The notes under the pieces were generated by a model. It saw only the letters and a list, made by a program, of their open reading frames with translations, had not been told where the DNA came from and made no database searches. Position numbers and translations under genes: made by a program. 64,000 bases of DNA from JADGRB01 sp963835825. GTDB lineage: Bacteria > Myxococcota_A > Polyangia > Fen-1088. The stretch covers positions 434,001 to 498,000 of the forward strand of contig CAWIGZ010000004.1 in the NCBI GenBank assembly GCA_963835825.1. Reading direction: 5' to 3'. This document shows, one piece after another, positions 1 to 8,283 of the stretch. The first letter of the stretch is position 1; every line of letters starts with the position of its first letter.

Positions 1-1
1 C

Positions 2-1453
2 CTCAGCCTGCAACTCCTGGGGATCGCCATCGGGTTGCTGGCGCTCGGCGTCTGGTCGCTGCTGGCGCTTCCCGTCGTGGCCCGCTGGTTCTTCGCGCAC
101 GTGGGGACCGATCGCTCGTATCGGTTCATCTTCGGCATCGCGGCGTTTCTGGGCGGCGCAGTGATGGCGGAGGCGGCCGGGATCGACGGCATCGTGGGCG
201 CCTTCTTCGCCGGGCTCGGGCTCAACCGGGCCGTTCCCGAGGAGAGCCCGCTCATGGATCGCCTGCAGTTCATGGGCTCGACGCTCTTCATCCCCATCTT
301 CCTGGTTTCGGTCGGCATCCTGCTCGAGCCCAAGGTGATGGTCGATCCGAGGACGCTGGGGATCGCGCTCATCTTCACGATCGCCGTTCTCGGTGGCAAG
401 GCGCTGGCGGCGGTGATCGCCGGACGGACCTTCCGCTTCACCTGGCCGGAGGTCGGCGTCATGTCCGGTCTCTCCGGGTCGCAGGCGGCGGCCACGCTGG
501 CGACCACCCTGGTCGGCGCCAAGCTGGGCCTCTTCGACAAGCAGACGATCAATGCTGTGCTGGTGGTCATCCTGGCGTCGCTGGTGGTGACGCCGGCGGT
601 GGTGAGCCTCTTCGGCAAGCGGGTCACCGCCGTGAGCGAAGAGGCGGCGACGGTGGGAAAGACGGTGCTGGTTCCCGTGTGGGGCGATTCGACGCGACCT
701 GCGCTGACCCTGGCCGGTAAGCTGGCGACCAGCGACGGGGGAATCGTCCTGGCGGCGAGCTTTGCGAGCACGGAGTCGTCGCCGGCCGAGCAAGCGGCGC
801 AACGCGGGCTCGCCGCCGAGGCGGAGGGGTGGCTGGCCAAGGAAGGGCTCGAATCGCGCACGCTGTTTCGCGTGGCCGAGACGATTCCCGAGGGGGTGCT
901 GGAGACGATCCTGGGCGAGAAGGCGACGTTGCTCATCAACGAATGGCACACCCGCCATCGGATCCAGCCGGACAGCGAGGAGTCGGCGGCGCTGGCGCGG
1001 TCGCCCGTGCCGATCCTCATCGCCCACGGCGACGTGGACCACTTCGAGCGCATCCTCATCGTCACCCATCCGGAGAACCTGGTGCGCCCCGGGCGCCAGA
1101 GCCTGGAGCTGGCGGCGCAGCTCGCGCCGCGCTTCGCCCACGGCCGTCCCATCCAGACGGTGAGCGCCACGGCCGATCCGGTGCGGGCTCTCTTCGCCGA
1201 CAAGCGAGAGATGGGCTGGATCGAGGCCCGCGACCCCGTCGACTGGCTCAAGCGCAACCTCCAGAAGGGCGATCTGCCGTTCTTCGCGGGCCTGGCGTCG
1301 CTCGGGGAAGCGATCCAGCGGGTCCCGTCCCTGGTCGAGGGGCGCTTCCTGGTGGCGCTGGCGGCGCACGAGGAGACCACCTTCCACAAACGCGAGGAGC
1401 GGGTGGCAGGACCGGTCGTCGCCGGGCGAAGTCTCAAGCCTCACCCTGCCTGA
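2..1453 (+). CDS. Cation:proton antiporter (KefB/CPA2-type) with C-terminal USP-like part, 5'-truncated
   Basis: The frame is open from the left edge, so the N-terminal membrane half is missing. The first ~190 residues seen are hydrophobic and match the second half of a Na+/H+ exchanger (CPA2) domain, including the GGKALAAVIAG helix and the SGLSGSQAAATLA segment typical of this family. The remaining ~270 residues are soluble and alternate beta/alpha like tandem universal-stress-protein domains (VLVPVWGDS, then ILIVTHPENLV). Such proteins exchange K+ or Na+ for protons across the inner membrane. The ion cannot be told from sequence. The stop is followed 40 bp later by the sugar-oxidation operon, so co-transcription is possible. 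Confidence 0.8.
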   Translation, partial: LSLQLLGIAIGLLALGVWSLLALPVVARWFFAHVGTDRSYRFIFGIAAFLGGAVMAEAAGIDGIVGAFFAGLGLNRAVPEESPLMDRLQFMGSTLFIPIFLVSVGILLEPKVMVDPRTLGIALIFTIAVLGGKALAAVIAGRTFRFTWPEVGVMSGLSGSQAAATLATTLVGAKLGLFDKQTINAVLVVILASLVVTPAVVSLFGKRVTAVSEEAATVGKTVLVPVWGDSTRPALTLAGKLATSDGGIVLAASFASTESSPAEQAAQRGLAAEAEGWLAKEGLESRTLFRVAETIPEGVLETILGEKATLLINEWHTRHRIQPDSEESAALARSPVPILIAHGDVDHFERILIVTHPENLVRPGRQSLELAAQLAPRFAHGRPIQTVSATADPVRALFADKREMGWIEARDPVDWLKRNLQKGDLPFFAGLASLGEAIQRVPSLVEGRFLVALAAHEETTFHKREERVAGPVVAGRSLKPHPA

Positions 1454-1493
1454 CGAGCTCCGACAAAACCCACCCCAAGCCAACGAGGTCCTC

Positions 1494-2663
1494 ATGCGTG
1501 CAATTGCCATGTTCCCGGCCGAGAAGAAGATCCGCGTCGTCGAGCGCCCGTCCCCGATTCTCGAGGGGGACGCGCAGGCACGGGTTCGAATGCTGGAGGT
1601 CGGCGTCTGCGGGACCGACCACGAGATCGCGCGGTTCGAGTACGGCGCCCCGCCCACCGGCGAGCCGTACCTGGTCATGGGGCACGAATCGCTCGGCGAG
1701 GTGGTCGAGGTCGGCAGCGCCGTGTCGAACCTCAAACCGGGCGATCTGGTGGTCACCACCGTGCGCCGCCCCTGCGGCGATCCCGAGTGCCGCCCCTGCC
1801 ATCACAACCGGCCGGACTTCTGCGTGACCGGCGCCTACACCGAGCGCGGCATCATGCGCCGGCACGGCTTCATGACCGACGAGATCGTCGACCTTGCGGC
1901 CAACATGCACGTCGTCCCGCGGGAGATCGCCGACATCGCGGTCCTCACGGAGCCGCTCACCATCGCCGAAAAGGCGCTCATCGAGCTCGACTCCGTGCTG
2001 GTTCGCATGCCGTGGGTCAATCCCTCGAAGGAGGAGAAGCGGGGGCTCAACGCGGTGGTCCTCGGCGCGGGGCCGGTCGGTCTCCTCGGCGCGCTGGCGC
2101 TCCTGGTGCGGGGCTTCGACACCTGGATCTACTCGCGTGAGAGCGCCACCAGCCCACGGGCGGCCTGGGTGGAGAAGATCGGGGCCCGCTACCTCGAGTC
2201 GGGGAAGCTTCCGGTCGGCGATCTCGCCAAGCAGGTCGGGAACGTCGACCTCATCTACGAGGCGACCGGCTCGGCCGCCCTGGCCTTCGCGGCGCTGCCC
2301 GCCATCGGAAAGAACGGGGTCTTCATCTTCACCGGCGTCCCGGGCCACAAGACCCCCGTCAGCCTCGACGCCGAGCCGATCATGCGCGATCTGGTGCTGG
2401 AGAATCAGCTTCTCTACGGGACGGTGAACGCCGGACCACCGGCCTTCGACGCGTCGATTCGCGATCTGGTCAAGTTCAACGCCCGCTGGCCGGAGCCGGT
2501 GCGCGAGCTCATCACCGGGCATTTCCCCCCCGAACAGATCACCGACGTCCTGTCGCCGGGCCACGGGGGCATCAAGAACGTGATCCGCTTCGGCACCCCG
2601 ATCGGCGCCGGCGTGGGAGCCAAGGCCGCGGCCGCGTCCGCGAAGGGAGGGGCCCATGTCTGA
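1494..2663 (+). CDS. Glucose 1-dehydrogenase-like zinc alcohol dehydrogenase (MDR family)
   Basis: This is a 389-residue medium-chain dehydrogenase. The catalytic zinc ligands are visible as Cys39 (GVCGTDHE) and His64-Glu65 (MGHESLGE). The structural zinc lobe has Cys94, Cys99, Cys102 and Cys110. The nucleotide fold begins at about residue 187 with VVLGAGPVGLLG. The acidic HE pair and the overall layout resemble archaeal and bacterial NAD(P)-glucose 1-dehydrogenases, which oxidise aldoses to lactones in the cytoplasm; substrate assignment is inference. Its end overlaps the GMC oxidoreductase start by 8 bp, so the two are translationally coupled, and an MFS transporter follows. Confidence 0.8.
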   Translation: MRAIAMFPAEKKIRVVERPSPILEGDAQARVRMLEVGVCGTDHEIARFEYGAPPTGEPYLVMGHESLGEVVEVGSAVSNLKPGDLVVTTVRRPCGDPECRPCHHNRPDFCVTGAYTERGIMRRHGFMTDEIVDLAANMHVVPREIADIAVLTEPLTIAEKALIELDSVLVRMPWVNPSKEEKRGLNAVVLGAGPVGLLGALALLVRGFDTWIYSRESATSPRAAWVEKIGARYLESGKLPVGDLAKQVGNVDLIYEATGSAALAFAALPAIGKNGVFIFTGVPGHKTPVSLDAEPIMRDLVLENQLLYGTVNAGPPAFDASIRDLVKFNARWPEPVRELITGHFPPEQITDVLSPGHGGIKNVIRFGTPIGAGVGAKAAAASAKGGAHV

Positions 2664-4206
2664 CTCCTACGACGTCATCATCATCGGCACCGGGGCGGGG
2701 GGCGGCACGCTGGCGCTCGAGCTGGCGCCGTTCGGCAAGAAGATCCTGCTGCTCGAGCGGGGCGACTGGCTGCCGCGCGAGAAGCAGAACTGGAGCGCCG
2801 AGGACGTGTTCGTCGACAACCGCTACGTCTCGAAGGACGTCTGGTACACCAAGGACGGCAAGCCGTTTCAACCTGGCGTTTACTACCACGTGGGGGGCGC
2901 GACCAAGATGTACGGTGCCCAGCTCTACCGCCTGCGCGAGCGCGACTTCGGGGAGCTGCGGCACCAGGATGGCCTCTCGCCGGCCTGGCCGATTTCGTAC
3001 GCCGATCTCGAGCCCTACTACACGCGCGCCGAGAACCTCTACCAGGTCCACGGCAACCGCGGCGAGGATCCCCTCGACCCACCCGCCAGCGCGCCCTATC
3101 CCCACCCGGCCGTCTCGCACGAGCCGCGCATCCAGCAGCTTCACGACGATCTGGCGCGGGCCGGTTACCAGCCGTTTCACGCCCCGTGCGGGATCATGCT
3201 CACCGAAAACAACATGCCGTTCTCGACCTGCGTTCGTTGTGCCGAGTGCGACGGGTTCCCTTGCCTGGTCCACGCCAAGTCCGACGCCGAGGTGATCGCG
3301 GTCCGACCGGCGCTGAAGTTCCCCAACGTCACGCTGCTCACCAACGCGCGCGCGACGCGGCTCAAGACCAACGCGGCCGGCACCGCGGTGACCGAGGTGG
3401 AGGTCGAGCACGACGGAGTCGTTGAGAGCTGCCGGGGCCAGATCGTGGTTGTCTCCTGCGGCGCCTCGAACTCGGCCCGACTGCTGCTCGCCTCCGCCAG
3501 CGACAAGCACCCGCGCGGGCTCGCCAATGGCTCGGACCAGGTGGGGCGCAACTACATGTGCCACAACAACCAGGTCGTCATGGCGGTCTCGAAGGAGCCG
3601 AACCCGACCCGCTATCAGAAGACGCTGGGCGTGAATGACTTCTACTTCAAGGGTCCGAACACCGATTACCCGCTGGGCAATATCTCGATGGTCGGCAAGT
3701 CACAGGCGCCGATGTTCCGGGGCGAGAAGCACATCGCCAAGCTGGCGCCGCTGTGGTCGCTGGAGATGTTGGCCAAGCACGGGGTCGACTTTTGGCTCTG
3801 CACCGAGGACCTGCCGCGGCCCGAGAACCGGGTCACGCTGGAGAGTGACGGCAGCATCCGTCTCAGCTACACCAAGACCAACGAGGTCCCGACCAAGCAG
3901 CTCGCCGATCAGCTCAAGTCGATGCTGGGGCAGCTCGGGATGCACCCGGATCACTTGGTTCCCCGCAACCTCTACCTGAAGAACGAAATGGAGATCGGGG
4001 CGGTCGCGCACCAGGCGGGGACCTGCCGGTTCGGCACCGATCCCAAGACCTCGGTGCTCGACGTCAACTGCAAGGCGCACGAGCTCGACAACCTCTACGT
4101 CGTCGACACCAGCTTCTTTCCCAGCATCGGCGCGGTGAACCCCGGCCTCACGGCGATGGCGAACGCCCTGCGCGTCGGGGACCACCTGCGCCAGCGGCTG
4201 CGGTGA
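2656..4206 (+). CDS. GMC-family FAD oxidoreductase
   Basis: This is a 516-residue flavoenzyme. The FAD dinucleotide motif is at the N-terminus (IIIGTGAGGGTLALEL), and the C-terminal GMC signature holds the catalytic His in HQAGTCRFG and the Asn in GAVNPGLTAMANAL. A Cys-rich segment near residues 194-206 (CVRCAECDGFPC) is seen in some dehydrogenase-type GMC proteins and could serve an extra redox or structural role. The family oxidises sugars, alcohols or sterols. Coupling to the aldose dehydrogenase upstream and the MFS transporter 7 bp downstream suggests sugar or sugar-acid oxidation. No signal peptide is visible. Confidence 0.85.
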   Translation: MSDSYDVIIIGTGAGGGTLALELAPFGKKILLLERGDWLPREKQNWSAEDVFVDNRYVSKDVWYTKDGKPFQPGVYYHVGGATKMYGAQLYRLRERDFGELRHQDGLSPAWPISYADLEPYYTRAENLYQVHGNRGEDPLDPPASAPYPHPAVSHEPRIQQLHDDLARAGYQPFHAPCGIMLTENNMPFSTCVRCAECDGFPCLVHAKSDAEVIAVRPALKFPNVTLLTNARATRLKTNAAGTAVTEVEVEHDGVVESCRGQIVVVSCGASNSARLLLASASDKHPRGLANGSDQVGRNYMCHNNQVVMAVSKEPNPTRYQKTLGVNDFYFKGPNTDYPLGNISMVGKSQAPMFRGEKHIAKLAPLWSLEMLAKHGVDFWLCTEDLPRPENRVTLESDGSIRLSYTKTNEVPTKQLADQLKSMLGQLGMHPDHLVPRNLYLKNEMEIGAVAHQAGTCRFGTDPKTSVLDVNCKAHELDNLYVVDTSFFPSIGAVNPGLTAMANALRVGDHLRQRLR

Positions 4207-4213
4207 CGCGCGG

Positions 4214-5464
4214 GTGAGCGCCGGGAACGCCACCGCCGGGCGGGCGCGCGGCGAGAGCTGGAAGCAGGTCGGCGCCGTCTACACTGCCGGGCTGCTGCAG
4301 GGGCTGGCGCTGGTCACGTTCCCGGCGGCCAGCGGCGTGTTCACCGATCCAGACGCGTACGGCCTCTCGAACGGCGAGTACGGCGCCATGTTCGCGCCTC
4401 AGACCGCTCTGGCGATCACCGCCGCCTTGCTCGGCGGGAGGTTGGCTCGACGGTGGGGGGAGAGGCGCGTCCTCCTGCTGGGCCTCACCGCCGATCTGGC
4501 GTCGATGGCGCTGCTGGTGACGAGCCGATTCGCGCTGGGGATGCATTCGGCGGCGTTTGCCTGTTTGCTCGGCGCCACGGCGCTGATGGGGATCGGCTTC
4601 GGACTGACCATCCCGGTGGTCAATTCGCTGGCGGCGTCTCTGTTTCCGCGTCGGGTCGACGTGGCGGTGCTGGCGCTCAATGCCTTGCTCGGTCTGGGGA
4701 CGGCGCTGGCGCCGCTCTTCGTGGCCCTCTTCGTCGGGCTGGGGATCTGGTGGGGGTTGCCGCTCACCGTCGGTGCGCTCCTGGCGGCGCTCGTGATCTG
4801 GACGCTGTCGCTTCCGCTCGGCGCCGGCGCGGCCAGCGGGCCCGGCATGGTCGACGAAGGACCGACCAATTCGCCCGGCGTTCACGCTCGCCAGGCCTGG
4901 CTCTTCGGTGCGTTCGCGCTCTGCTACGGGATCGTCGAGACACTCAACGGCAACTGGGCGATCCTCTACATGAAGGGCGTGCTGGGGGCCCCGGCCGCGC
5001 TGGCGGCGCTGACGCTCACGCTGTTCTGGGCGGCGACCACAGCGGGCCGCGTGTTCTTCGCCGCGATCGATCGCTGGCTCCCGGGGCCCAGCACCTTTCG
5101 CCTGCTTCCCTGGCTGATCGCGCTCGCCTTCGTCGCCACCTCGCTGGTCCCGTCCTCGAAGGCCGGGCTGGGGGCGGCGGCGTTCGCGCTGGCCGGCCTC
5201 GGATGCTCCGCGCTGCTCCCCCTCACCATCAGCCTCGGTCGCAAGGCTTCGCCGCCCGGTCATCTCATCGCTTGCTATCAGCTGGGATACGGCTTGGCGG
5301 CGTTCGGAATCGCCCCCCTGCGCGATCACGCCGGTCTCGGCCTGCGGCCTCTGTTCGGAAGCGCCGCCGCGATCGCGCTGGCGCTGGCCGCACTGTCCGC
5401 GGTGATCGTCGGTTCGAGCAGGCGCGCCGCTCGAAGAGACGCAGCCGCGCGCGCTAATTCGTGA
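4214..5464 (+). CDS. MFS transporter
   Basis: This is a 416-residue protein with about 12 hydrophobic helices. It has the loop-2 MFS signature region GGRLARRWGERRVLLLGL (residues ~76-93) and a second-half counterpart near TAGRVFFAAIDRWLPG. It starts at a GTG 7 bp after the GMC gene and is probably the exporter or importer for the sugar metabolised by the two upstream enzymes. Its last 11 bp overlap the 3' end of the convergent lipoprotein gene, so no terminator separates them. Confidence 0.8.
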   Translation: MSAGNATAGRARGESWKQVGAVYTAGLLQGLALVTFPAASGVFTDPDAYGLSNGEYGAMFAPQTALAITAALLGGRLARRWGERRVLLLGLTADLASMALLVTSRFALGMHSAAFACLLGATALMGIGFGLTIPVVNSLAASLFPRRVDVAVLALNALLGLGTALAPLFVALFVGLGIWWGLPLTVGALLAALVIWTLSLPLGAGAASGPGMVDEGPTNSPGVHARQAWLFGAFALCYGIVETLNGNWAILYMKGVLGAPAALAALTLTLFWAATTAGRVFFAAIDRWLPGPSTFRLLPWLIALAFVATSLVPSSKAGLGAAAFALAGLGCSALLPLTISLGRKASPPGHLIACYQLGYGLAAFGIAPLRDHAGLGLRPLFGSAAAIALALAALSAVIVGSSRRAARRDAAARANS

Positions 5465-6404
5465 TCAGGAGGCGTTCGTGGTTCAAGCCGCCGTCGGCGG
5501 GCGGAGGCGACCCCGGCGTCTGGCAGACGTCCTGGACCAGATCGAGCGGCGGGTTCGGCTGGAAGTTTGGATTGTGAGCGCAGACCAGCCCGGCCCCGCA
5601 GGTGCCGAGCCAAGGGTCGTTGCTGGCATACGGTGGACAGCAGACCTGGTCTGGGCCACCGCAGACCGCGCAGGCCACGAACAGGAAATCGAGGTTCACG
5701 CAGACGCCCGGAGGGCCGCACGGTCCGCCCACGCAATCCACCGTTGCCCAGGTCGCCGGAATGCCTCCGTTCGTTCCGGTCACCGCGGCGTCGCCGCCGG
5801 ACGAGGGTGCGCCCGCGTCGGTGTTGCCGCCGTTCGGTGCGCCGCCCGCCCCGGGCCTGCCGCCGGTCGCGCCGCCGCCGGTACCGCCGGTTGCGCCGCC
5901 CGCGGCCCCGCCGGTCGCACCGCCCGCGCCGCCCGCGGCCCCGCCGGTCGCACCGCCCGCGGCCCCGCCGGTCGCGCCGCCCGCGGCCCCGCCGGTCGCG
6001 CCGCCCGCGGCCCCACCGGTCGCGGTTCCGGAGATGCCGCCGGACCCCGTCCCCGCTGCTCCTCCGGTGTTCTGGCCGGGGCCACCGCCGGTGCCGGCGC
6101 CCGTGACGCCACCGGTTCCCGGCTTTGGGGTCGCGGTCGGTCCATTGGGCGATGCCGGCGGCGTGTTGGTCACGTGCGGATTGGCGGGATTCGTGTCGGT
6201 TGCCGCCGACGGCGCTCCGCCGACGCCGTTGCCCCCGATGTTCGCGCCGGCCCCTCCGGTGCCCGGGCCTGCACCGTTGGTCCCCCCGGTGCTCTGGCCG
6301 GACGTCCCGCCCGAGGCGGCCCCATCGCTCGGACTCTTCTGGTTTGCGCTCGAACAGCCCAGGAGCACCGCCAGCACCAGAAGGTTCCCCCATTTCGCGC
6401 GCAT
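5454..6404 (-). CDS. Gly-rich lipoprotein with Cys-rich C-terminal domain
   Basis: The chosen start (ATG at 6404) gives a short basic n-region and a lipobox ending LAVLLGC, so this is a lipidated secreted protein. Residues ~25-215 are Gly/Ala/Thr low complexity, with a run of tandem GGATGGAAGGATGG-type units (5870-6040). The last ~90 residues hold about ten Cys (motifs such as CVGGPCGPPGVC and DQVCCPPY), likely a small disulphide-bonded domain. Linker plus Cys-domain lipoproteins are typical of Myxococcota; the function is unknown. A longer start at 6440 would put 12 charged residues before the signal and is less likely. Confidence 0.7.
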   Translation of the reverse strand: MRAKWGNLLVLAVLLGCSSANQKSPSDGAASGGTSGQSTGGTNGAGPGTGGAGANIGGNGVGGAPSAATDTNPANPHVTNTPPASPNGPTATPKPGTGGVTGAGTGGGPGQNTGGAAGTGSGGISGTATGGAAGGATGGAAGGATGGAAGGATGGAAGGAGGATGGAAGGATGGTGGGATGGRPGAGGAPNGGNTDAGAPSSGGDAAVTGTNGGIPATWATVDCVGGPCGPPGVCVNLDFLFVACAVCGGPDQVCCPPYASNDPWLGTCGAGLVCAHNPNFQPNPPLDLVQDVCQTPGSPPPADGGLNHERLLITN

Positions 6405-6610
6405 CGCTGGACATGGTGGGACGCGATCCGCCGAACGCAATCAAACGTCCGGGAAGCCCGATCGGTGATTTCTTTACGAATACTGACAGCTACTCACTTT
6501 CACGCGTCATTGCGCGCTTCATCTTTTGGGCGCTTCGGCCCCGTTCGAAGGCTGACGAGAGCGTTGCGCGATCCTCAGTCACCGGGGGGTTGATTGCATC
6601 GGAGGTCGCC

Positions 6611-7792
6611 ATGAAAACGCAGCAAGAAGCCACGAATGAGGCGCGCCGGAGGGCCCTCGCCGCGGCGATCGAACGCCACCAACCGGAGATCATCAGCAGA
6701 TGGCTGGACCGTGTGCGCGAAGACGCGCAGAAGGCCGGTCACAGCGTCAGCCCGTCGGAGCTGCGCGACGGCATCGGCGACTACCTGGCCAACCTGGCCG
6801 ACGCGCTCCGCAGGTCGGAGAGCCCGGAGATCGGCGGTACGGACGCCTGGAAGCGCGTCGCAAAAGAGCATGCCCTGACGCGGGTCCGTATGGGATTCGA
6901 CATCGATCAACTGGTTTACGAGTTCGTGACCCTGCGGCGCGTGGCTCAGCAGATCGCCATCGATTCCTCCGACGGCCTGCAGATCGTCTTGCTGGCGGAT
7001 CTCATCGACGCGGCGATCGCCACCTCGGTCAAGAGCTACGTCGAGTCGCGAGACTACGGAACCCGGCGGCTGGAGGAAGAGCACCTCGGCTTCCTCACGC
7101 ACGAGCTGCGCAACCCGCTGACGACGGCCAGCCTGGCTGCCACGCAGCTGCGGAAAGATCCGGCGCTCGGTCCAAGGTCACTGCGGGTCCTCGACCTTCT
7201 GGATCACGGGCTCGCTCGGACGAGGGAGCTCATCGAACAGGCGCTCCTGGCAGGCAAGCTGGGAGCCGAGCAGGCCCAACCGGTGATCGAGGACCTGCGC
7301 GCGGCCGACGTCGTCCAAGAGGCGTTGACCGCCGCGGGGGCGGAGGCGCGTCGCAAGGGGCTCGTGCTCGAGACCAAGCTTGATCGCGAGATCGTGGTAA
7401 GGGCCGATTCGAAATTGATGGCCTCCGCGATTCAAAATCTCGCGGACAACGCCGTGAAATTCACCGATCACGGAAGGGTCGAGGTCACGCTCGAGGGGCG
7501 AGACGATGAGGCCGTCATACATGTGCGCGACAACTGCTCGGGGATCACCGCCGTCGAGCTGGAAAAGATCTTCGAGCCGTACGAACGCGGGAGCTCGCAA
7601 AAGCCGGGGACCGGTTTGGGCTTGGCGATCGCGCGTCGCGCCATCACCTTGATTGGGGGGACGATAGGCGCCGAATCCACGGAACCCCAGGGCTGTCACT
7701 TCTGGCTCACGGTCCCGCTTGGCGCCGGACGTTCGGACATTCCATCGACAAAAGGGGGCGGAAGTGGCGAAGGTTCTGATCATCAACGATGA
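6611..7792 (+). CDS. Soluble sensor histidine kinase with RsbRD-like N-terminal domain
   Basis: ATG 6611 was chosen because a GGAGG lies just upstream and the upstream in-frame extension runs antisense through the neighbouring lipoprotein. Residues 1-145 form an all-alpha domain resembling the RsbRD/RsbT-coantagonist N-domain (ISRWLDRVREDA, then GFDIDQLVYEF). HisKA follows with phospho-acceptor His164 in FLTHELRNP, then HATPase with an N-box (NLADNAVKF) and G-boxes (DNCSGIT, GTGLGLAIA). There are no membrane segments, so it senses a cytoplasmic cue or partner. It overlaps the receiver gene by 29 bp, giving a coupled two-component pair. Confidence 0.85.
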   Translation: MKTQQEATNEARRRALAAAIERHQPEIISRWLDRVREDAQKAGHSVSPSELRDGIGDYLANLADALRRSESPEIGGTDAWKRVAKEHALTRVRMGFDIDQLVYEFVTLRRVAQQIAIDSSDGLQIVLLADLIDAAIATSVKSYVESRDYGTRRLEEEHLGFLTHELRNPLTTASLAATQLRKDPALGPRSLRVLDLLDHGLARTRELIEQALLAGKLGAEQAQPVIEDLRAADVVQEALTAAGAEARRKGLVLETKLDREIVVRADSKLMASAIQNLADNAVKFTDHGRVEVTLEGRDDEAVIHVRDNCSGITAVELEKIFEPYERGSSQKPGTGLGLAIARRAITLIGGTIGAESTEPQGCHFWLTVPLGAGRSDIPSTKGGGSGEGSDHQR

Positions 7793-8180
7793 GGCCGATC
7801 TGGTCGACATCGTCGCCATCGTTTTGCAAACCGCAGGGTACGAGACGAAGGTTTGCACCGAGGGGCGGAGGGCGGCCGAAATGGCGCGCCGCTACTGCCC
7901 CGAGGTCATTCTCCTCGACTGGAAGCTTCGGGAGACCGATGGCGGGCGGGTCCTTTCGAAGTTGCGGGCTGACGAGATGACCCGTTCGATTCCCGTGATC
8001 ATGATGTCGGCCTCCCAAGACGGGCGGAGCGTCGCCCGAAAGGCCGGCGCGGATGCCTTCCTGCCCAAGCCTTTTGGTGCGGACAGCTTGATCGAGGTCG
8101 TCAGCGCGATCCTGCGGAGCTCGTCCGGGGACGGTCGCTTTCCGTCGACAGCTTCCGAGACGACGCATTCGAGCTCCTGA
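7764..8180 (+). CDS. Single-domain response regulator
   Basis: GTG 7764 was chosen: it follows an AGGGGG ribosome site and gives the expected receiver start (VAKVLIINDEADLVD). The phospho-acceptor is Asp52 (VILLDWKL) and the conserved Lys is Lys102 in LPKPF. There is no output domain after residue ~120, only a Ser/Thr-rich tail. The gene overlaps the kinase 6611-7792, its likely partner. Signal output must go through another protein. Confidence 0.85.
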   Translation: MAKVLIINDEADLVDIVAIVLQTAGYETKVCTEGRRAAEMARRYCPEVILLDWKLRETDGGRVLSKLRADEMTRSIPVIMMSASQDGRSVARKAGADAFLPKPFGADSLIEVVSAILRSSSGDGRFPSTASETTHSSS

Positions 8181-8283
8181 AGGGCGCCTGCGCCGGGAGT
8201 CAATCCCACGTCGAAGGCGGATTCTTCCACCGTCGGGTCCCGCGGGTGACTCGCTTCGCCGACGGCGCTCTATCTTGAGGACC

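Noticed and set aside
5567..6106. Arg-rich plus-strand frames opposite the Gly-rich lipoprotein
   Set aside because: They are antisense readings of GGN-repeat DNA, not proteins.
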